In this document: positions 59,790 to 64,000 of the stretch, one piece after another
Numbering within the stretch: position 1 is the first letter of the stretch
Layout: every line of letters begins with the position of its first letter
Assembly: GCA_964591275.1 (NCBI GenBank)
Contig: CAZQAE010000016.1
Location: 9,961 to 73,960, forward strand
From: G963674685 sp964591275
GTDB taxonomy: Bacteria > Lernaellota > Lernaellaia > JACKCT01
Length of the DNA stretch: 64,000 nt
Direction: 5' to 3'
Translations under genes and position numbers: made by a program
Notes under the pieces: model-generated
Told to the model about the DNA's origin: nothing
The model's database searches: none
Seen by the model: the letters and a program-made list of their open reading frames with translations, nothing else

Positions 59790-60707
59790 ATGGCTAAAAA
59801 GTTGTTGGTGATTTTACTTTCAGTGCTTGTCCTTGCGATGTTTTCTTTTCAAATGGCGTGCACATCCGGCAGCTCTTCCGGGGGCGACGGAGACGACGAT
59901 GACGGCCAGCCTTCCGACGATGACAACGACTGGACTGACGATGACGTCGATGATGACGCCGACGATGATCAAACGGGCGATTGTGAAGATTTCTGCGAAG
60001 CGATACACGATTGCCAATTGGACGATTTGATCGGCGTCCATTCCAAGGACGATTGCCTGGATTACTGTGGGGAAAATGTAGGCAATTCTAAATTGAACTG
60101 CGTCGTCAATGCTGACTCGTGCGACGAAATTGAAGCCTGCCTCGGCGGCGGCGATGATGACGATATCGACGATGATGTGGATGACGATGATGTGGATGAT
60201 GACGATATCGACGACGACTTTGATGACGACTTTGATGACGACTTTGATGACGATATCGACGATGACATGAGTTGCGATGGCATTGTCAATGAATTTTTCT
60301 TTGAATGCCAGATTACTCTTTCCGGCATGAATGGCGATCAGTTGGACGATCTTGGTCTGCTTGAATGGTGCGGATTGTGTGAGGATTTCGTGAGCGACGG
60401 AAAATCCGATAGTCCCTTCTGGAATTGCCTCGGCGAGGCTTCTTACGATAACTGCAATCAGGACGCGATAAATGACTGTTTCGACCCGTCCGGGACCGGC
60501 GGATGTACGAACACGGTTTCCGACATGTATGCATGCGGCATCGTTTACGTGTTCGAAAGCAGCAACTACTGGATTCCCGAGATGGAAATGATGGACGTCT
60601 GCGATTTGATGGGCGATGACTGGGACTGCATTCAGGCATGCCTTGATGCGGATTGTCCGCAGGATGTAAACGGCGCCATCGACTGCATGAATAGTAATTG
60701 CTACTAG
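59790..60707 (+). CDS. Cys- and Asp-rich lipoprotein with two Asp linkers
   Basis: 305 residues, ATG with GGGAGG eleven bases upstream. Lipobox Q-M-A-C near residue 24. Two Asp tracts (~33-62 and ~123-160) alternate with two Cys-rich modules: C-E-D-F-C-E-A-I-H-D-C...C-L-D-Y-C (residues ~64-118) and C-G-L-C-E-D-F...C-L-D-A-D-C-P (residues ~160-305). The even spacing of Cys suggests disulfide-bonded helical repeats. Unrecognised family; one of the seven Asp-linker lipoproteins here and the only one with the linker twice. Confidence 0.82.
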   Translation: MAKKLLVILLSVLVLAMFSFQMACTSGSSSGGDGDDDDGQPSDDDNDWTDDDVDDDADDDQTGDCEDFCEAIHDCQLDDLIGVHSKDDCLDYCGENVGNSKLNCVVNADSCDEIEACLGGGDDDDIDDDVDDDDVDDDDIDDDFDDDFDDDFDDDIDDDMSCDGIVNEFFFECQITLSGMNGDQLDDLGLLEWCGLCEDFVSDGKSDSPFWNCLGEASYDNCNQDAINDCFDPSGTGGCTNTVSDMYACGIVYVFESSNYWIPEMEMMDVCDLMGDDWDCIQACLDADCPQDVNGAIDCMNSNCY

Positions 60708-60721
60708 CAAAAACACTATCG

Positions 60722-60760
60722 TGAAAATGGATGCGGGGGACGTGCTCCCCCGCATTTTCA
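60722..60760 (+). terminator. Terminator hairpin after the Cys-rich lipoprotein
   Basis: Outer pairs TGAAAAT/ATTTTCA and inner pairs GCGGGGGA/TCCCCCGC around a CGTGC loop, 15 bp after the stop. The left side has a four-base bulge and there is no long T-run outside the stem. Confidence 0.7.
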
Positions 60761-60858
60761 TCTGCACCTCGCAATTCCTTTGTAGTTGTAATTTTCCCGC
60801 AGCCGTTTAGCATGTTCCGTTCACGCTCTTTCAACTTAGTTTTCAGTGGAGACGCCAA

Positions 60859-61662
60859 ATGTCGAATGAAGCCGTTCAATGCCTGATCGAAGGACCGGTC
60901 GCCAAACTGATTCTCAACAGACCGGACAAACGCAATGCCATCAACGATGAGATCATTAATCAACTGCAAAACCATCTCGACGAACTTGCTTTGAACGAAG
61001 ATGTTCGGGTGATTACTCTGTCGGGAAACGGCCCGTGTTTTTCTGCGGGAATCGATCTCGCATACATCGGCGGCCTGGCCTCCGTGGACGACAAACAGCG
61101 CGGCACATTCCTGCGCGAGATGGCGCGAAAAATCCAAAACGTCATGATCCGCATGGAAAACCTCGAGAAACCCATTGTCGCGGTGATTCACAAGTATTGC
61201 GTGGGATTGGGAATGGAACTCGTCCTGGGCTGTGATTTTCGCATTGCAACGCCAGATGTTCTTTTCTCGCTGCCGGAAATCCACCTCGGCCTGATTCCCG
61301 ACTGCGGTGGAACGACGAGACTCACAAAGCTTGTCGGGATTGCCAAGGCCAAGGAGATGATTATGCTTGGCGATTCGATCAGCATCGAAGAAGCCAAGGC
61401 CATGAATCTTGTGACCACCATCGCCGACGCGGACAAACTGGCTGAAGAAGCGGACGCCCTGGTGCAGCGGCTCCTGGCCCGCCCATCACTCGGCATGGGT
61501 CTGATAAAAAGAATGGTTCAGTTTTCATCCTCCGTTGATCATGCAACGAGTTTTGAACTTGAACCGATGGTGCAGACATGCGCTGTGATGGCGCCCGATT
61601 TCGCCGAAGTGATGATGACGGGCTTTCAGACATTGCAGAAAATACGCAAATCGAACAAGTAA
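60859..61662 (+). CDS. Enoyl-CoA hydratase/isomerase (crotonase) family protein
   Basis: 267 residues. Crotonase fold: L-N-R-P-D-K-R-N-A-I-N near residue 19, the oxyanion-hole S-A-G-I-D-L near 61, and G-L-G-M-E-L-V-L-G-C-D near 116 with F-S-L-P-E-I-H-L-G-L-I-P near 136. Glu in the last block and the Asp after D-C-G-G-T-T match hydratase/isomerase types. Substrate unknown. GGAGAC upstream of the ATG; the next GT4 gene starts 25 nt later. Confidence 0.88.
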   Translation: MSNEAVQCLIEGPVAKLILNRPDKRNAINDEIINQLQNHLDELALNEDVRVITLSGNGPCFSAGIDLAYIGGLASVDDKQRGTFLREMARKIQNVMIRMENLEKPIVAVIHKYCVGLGMELVLGCDFRIATPDVLFSLPEIHLGLIPDCGGTTRLTKLVGIAKAKEMIMLGDSISIEEAKAMNLVTTIADADKLAEEADALVQRLLARPSLGMGLIKRMVQFSSSVDHATSFELEPMVQTCAVMAPDFAEVMMTGFQTLQKIRKSNK

Positions 61663-61687
61663 ATTTTTCATCTGGAGAAAGCGTGCC

Positions 61688-62794
61688 ATGACGCAGGTTT
61701 TGCACTGGGTGGAAGGCGCAACCTTCGCCGGTATCGAAACGCACTTGACGGCTCTGGCCGCAAGCCTTCCCGGTTTCGGTGTAAAAATAACAGTGGCCTC
61801 GTTTCACGAAGGCGAACTCGCCGCAAGACTGTCGGATATCGGAATCGAATGCGTCATCACGCCAAGAAGACATAAGCTCGATTTTTCGCCGGTTTCAACC
61901 GTCGCCGAAATGCTGAAGAAAAGCGGCGCCATCCTGCACACGCACGGCTATCTCGCCGACATCTATGGAAGTCGCGCTGCAAAAAAATCCGGCGTTCGCC
62001 ACATCGCCACCGTCCACGGTCACCCTGAGCCCTTCCCGGGATGGCGTGGCCTGAAAATGCGCGCATACATGAACGCGGACATAAAAGCCCTGGCCTCGGT
62101 GGATCGGGTTGTTGCCGTATCCGCTCGCCTTGGGGACTCCTTAATCGAGCGTGGGCTGCCTCCCGAAAAAATTCGCGTTATCCCCAATGGGCTGCCGGAT
62201 TCATCGGCGACGAAAGAAAATGTCGATGCGTTCCGCTCAAAAATACTCGGTGATTCCGCCGGGCCGCTGATCGGATTCATCGGTCGTTTCGATCCGGTCA
62301 AAGCGCCGCTGCGTTTTATCGAAATCGCCTTCGAATTGTCTCAAGCGTTGCCCGATGCCCGCTTCGCGATGGCCGGAGATGGTCCGCTGATGTCGATGTG
62401 TCGAAATATGGCGACAAAAAGCCCGTCCCATGATAAAATTCATTTTTTGGGATTTCGACGCGACGTGGATACTGTCATCGGTGGATGCGATATGATCATC
62501 ATGCCCAGCGATTCGGAAGGAGTGCCGCAAGTGCTCCTGGCGGCCATGCGAGACGCTACGACGCCCGTGTGCTCGCGCGTGGGAGGCATCCCGGAAGTGC
62601 TCAAGGCTTTCCCGGAGTGCATGGCCGAGCCGACAACTCAGACTTTGGCGACGTGCGCGCGGGAGATACTGGAGTCAGCCAGAAAAAAGAAACAACTGGA
62701 CCATGACCTTCAAGGCCGTTTCCAAACAGAATATACGGCTGAATTGATGGCAAAAAAAGTTGCCGGTCTTTACCGGGAGGAAAAAAGGTTTTGA
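61688..62794 (+). CDS. Glycosyltransferase family 4 (degenerate E-x7-E)
   Basis: 368 residues, GT-B fold: H-T-H-G-Y-L-A-D near residue 78, V-H-G-H-P-E-P near 105, V-I-P-N-G-L-P near 162 and I-G-F-I-G-R-F-D-P-V-K near 195. The donor-site motif reads S-E-G-V-P-Q-V-L-L-A-A, where the second Glu of E-x7-E is Ala. The function may be altered or the donor handled differently. The stop overlaps the GT2 start (TTGA), so the two are coupled. Confidence 0.85.
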   Translation: MTQVLHWVEGATFAGIETHLTALAASLPGFGVKITVASFHEGELAARLSDIGIECVITPRRHKLDFSPVSTVAEMLKKSGAILHTHGYLADIYGSRAAKKSGVRHIATVHGHPEPFPGWRGLKMRAYMNADIKALASVDRVVAVSARLGDSLIERGLPPEKIRVIPNGLPDSSATKENVDAFRSKILGDSAGPLIGFIGRFDPVKAPLRFIEIAFELSQALPDARFAMAGDGPLMSMCRNMATKSPSHDKIHFLGFRRDVDTVIGGCDMIIMPSDSEGVPQVLLAAMRDATTPVCSRVGGIPEVLKAFPECMAEPTTQTLATCAREILESARKKKQLDHDLQGRFQTEYTAELMAKKVAGLYREEKRF

Positions 62795-63969
62795 GCCTCT
62801 TCGATGGGATAAGCGTCATTTTAAGTTTTGCGGCTGTGTTCTTTAGCCTCGCCGCCTTCAGGCATTTTTTCTACTCCACGGCGGCAATCCTCATCCCGAC
62901 AAAGATTCCAACCGTCGATCAGCCGCGCACGCAATTTACTATCCTGATCCCCGCGCACAACGAGGAGGCGGGAATCATCGCCACAATCGAAAGCGCCAGA
63001 GCTTTGGATTATCCGCCCGAAATGTTCAGAATTACGGTGATGGCCGACAACTGCGCAGACAAAACAGCCGAGTTGGCTAGATCGGCGGGGATTGAAGTCA
63101 TCGAGCGCTTTGATCCCGATAACCCCGGAAAAGGAAAAGCCTTAAACTGGTTCATCAAATCCAGAGATTGGAAGGACGATGAAGCGCTCGTATGCCTGGA
63201 CGCCGACTCCGTTGCCGATTCCGGCTATTTGCTGGCGCTCGACGCGCATCTTCAACAAGGTGCGCCCGCCGCGCAGGGCTATAACGGATGCAAAGATCCC
63301 GACTCCCCGCTGGCGGCTTTGAGCGTCCTGACCAACACGATGAAAAACGCCGGCACTTACGCGGGACGCGCCGCATTTGGTTTGCCCGCGCCGCTCATGA
63401 ACGGCTGGTGCCTGACGGCCCCGGTCCTTCGAGAACATGGTTGGGAAAGTTTTTCCATAGCCGAAGATTTCGAGCAGACCCTTCGCCTGGCGCAAGCGGG
63501 AATCACCGCTCGTTTTGTATTCGAATCGAAGGTTCGCTCGGAAAAGGCCGGGACTTTTCAAGCCGCCGCCGCGCAAAGGCAACGGTGGAGCGGTGGACAA
63601 TCACAGGTGGCCCGTTTACTGGGATGGGCGACGCTCGCAGGCGCACTTCGCACACGATCCATAGGCACTTTTGAACTGGCCATGGACCTGATGCTGCCGG
63701 GCTACGCCATGATCGCCGCCAGCCTGATGACAACAGCCCTGATCGCCGCCGCGGCTTTCATTGTCCCCGCTTTGGCCTTTGCGATTTCGGGGATTCTCCT
63801 TCTTGGGCTATGCGCTCTGATCGGCTTCTTCTGGGCGGGGCCTTCGTGGACCTTGGCCAGGGGCTTGCTTTTGTCGCCTTTGTTTATTGCCTGGAAAGTC
63901 CGGCAGGCCATCATCGCAAGGATCTTTAGGCCGAAGGAATGGAAAAGGGCACAGCGTAAAGGCGATTAG
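62791..63969 (+). CDS. Processive-type family 2 glycosyltransferase
   Basis: 392 residues from a TTG with GGGAGG 13 bases upstream. One N-terminal helix, then GT-A domain: I-L-I-P-A-H-N-E-E near residue 53, V-M-A-D-N-C-A-D, catalytic L-D-A-D-S near 137, E-D-F-E near 230, and Q-R-Q-R-W (Q-x-x-R-W) near 267, which is the acceptor-binding motif of processive synthases. Three or more C-terminal helices. It overlaps the GT4 gene by 4 nt; the pair likely builds one envelope glycan or glycolipid. The window ends 31 bp later. Confidence 0.88.
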   Translation: MSLFDGISVILSFAAVFFSLAAFRHFFYSTAAILIPTKIPTVDQPRTQFTILIPAHNEEAGIIATIESARALDYPPEMFRITVMADNCADKTAELARSAGIEVIERFDPDNPGKGKALNWFIKSRDWKDDEALVCLDADSVADSGYLLALDAHLQQGAPAAQGYNGCKDPDSPLAALSVLTNTMKNAGTYAGRAAFGLPAPLMNGWCLTAPVLREHGWESFSIAEDFEQTLRLAQAGITARFVFESKVRSEKAGTFQAAAAQRQRWSGGQSQVARLLGWATLAGALRTRSIGTFELAMDLMLPGYAMIAASLMTTALIAAAAFIVPALAFAISGILLLGLCALIGFFWAGPSWTLARGLLLSPLFIAWKVRQAIIARIFRPKEWKRAQRKGD

Positions 63970-64000
63970 CGCGGTTGAAGTATGAGGTATGAGGTATGAA

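Noticed and set aside
59820..60767. 315-residue minus-strand frame over the Cys-rich lipoprotein
   Set aside because: Same artefact of Asp codons read in reverse; no start signal and no family pattern.
1..64000. tRNA or rRNA genes
   Set aside because: Scanned intergenic stretches for T-loop (GGTTCGAATCC-like) and acceptor pairing by eye and found none convincing; the GATTCGAATCG at 18595 lies in a coding end.

Overview
The window reads as bacterial chromosome from a Gram-negative, probably deltaproteobacteria-related lineage. The evidence is: (i) the order rplY-pth ... rpsF-ssb-rpsR-DUF2232-rplI-dnaB, familiar from Deltaproteobacteria; (ii) outer-membrane type proteins (DUF481-like, DUF1329) and many lipoproteins; (iii) at least seven lipoproteins whose lipobox Cys is followed, at once or within a few residues, by an Asp-rich linker made of GAT/GAC codons, a habit I associate with uncultivated delta-like phyla such as Lernaellota. 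The phylum is an inference; no rRNA is present. I see no tRNA, rRNA, CRISPR array, integrase or prophage.

Layout. 0-8.7 kb: housekeeping block on + (3' end of rplY, pth, K+-type hppA pyrophosphatase, rpsF with an acidic repeat tail, ssb, rpsR, DUF2232, rplI, dnaB, proC). 8.7-11.2 kb: two exported proteins (DUF1329; SH3/DUF4384). 11.4-14.4 kb: accessory patch with an AT-rich DUF3800 gene, an MBL-fold hydrolase between two copies of a diverged repeat, and a palindromic repeat that recurs 40 kb away. 14.4-20.4 kb: lipid kinase, polar amino-acid ABC transporter (binding protein fused to permease, plus ATPase), a TetR remnant, an SDR and an Fe-S flavoprotein. 20.5-24.7 kb: two tandem paralogous Asp-rich lipoproteins and a third lipoprotein carrying their signal peptide. 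24.8-28.4 kb: L-rhamnose catabolism (rhaD-rhaB-rhaA), with rhaM at 30.8 kb beyond a pair of U32-family genes (one frameshifted) and a transposase stub. 31-36 kb: methyltransferase, beta-helix fragment, KDSR-like SDR, DUF2259 protein and membrane sulfatase-like protein. 36.2-40.7 kb: gap-pgk-tpiA and a divergent class I fbp. 

40.7-46.2 kb is the most unusual part: a 1335-residue CHAT protease / NB-ARC-type STAND ATPase / TPR protein between large clusters of palindromic repeats. 46.3-64 kb: membrane acyltransferase and GT-C glycosyltransferase, a frameshifted Thr-rich lipoprotein, MscS channel, DUF481 barrel, GH31 lipoprotein, more Asp-rich lipoproteins, a GT4, MsrB, then crotonase-GT4-GT2.

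The central metabolic genes fit together: rhamnose is isomerised, phosphorylated and cleaved to DHAP and lactaldehyde, and DHAP enters through TpiA to Gap/Pgk or returns to hexose through Fbp. The envelope genes (lipoproteins, GTs, GH31, sulfatase-like protein) suggest a cell with an elaborate surface.
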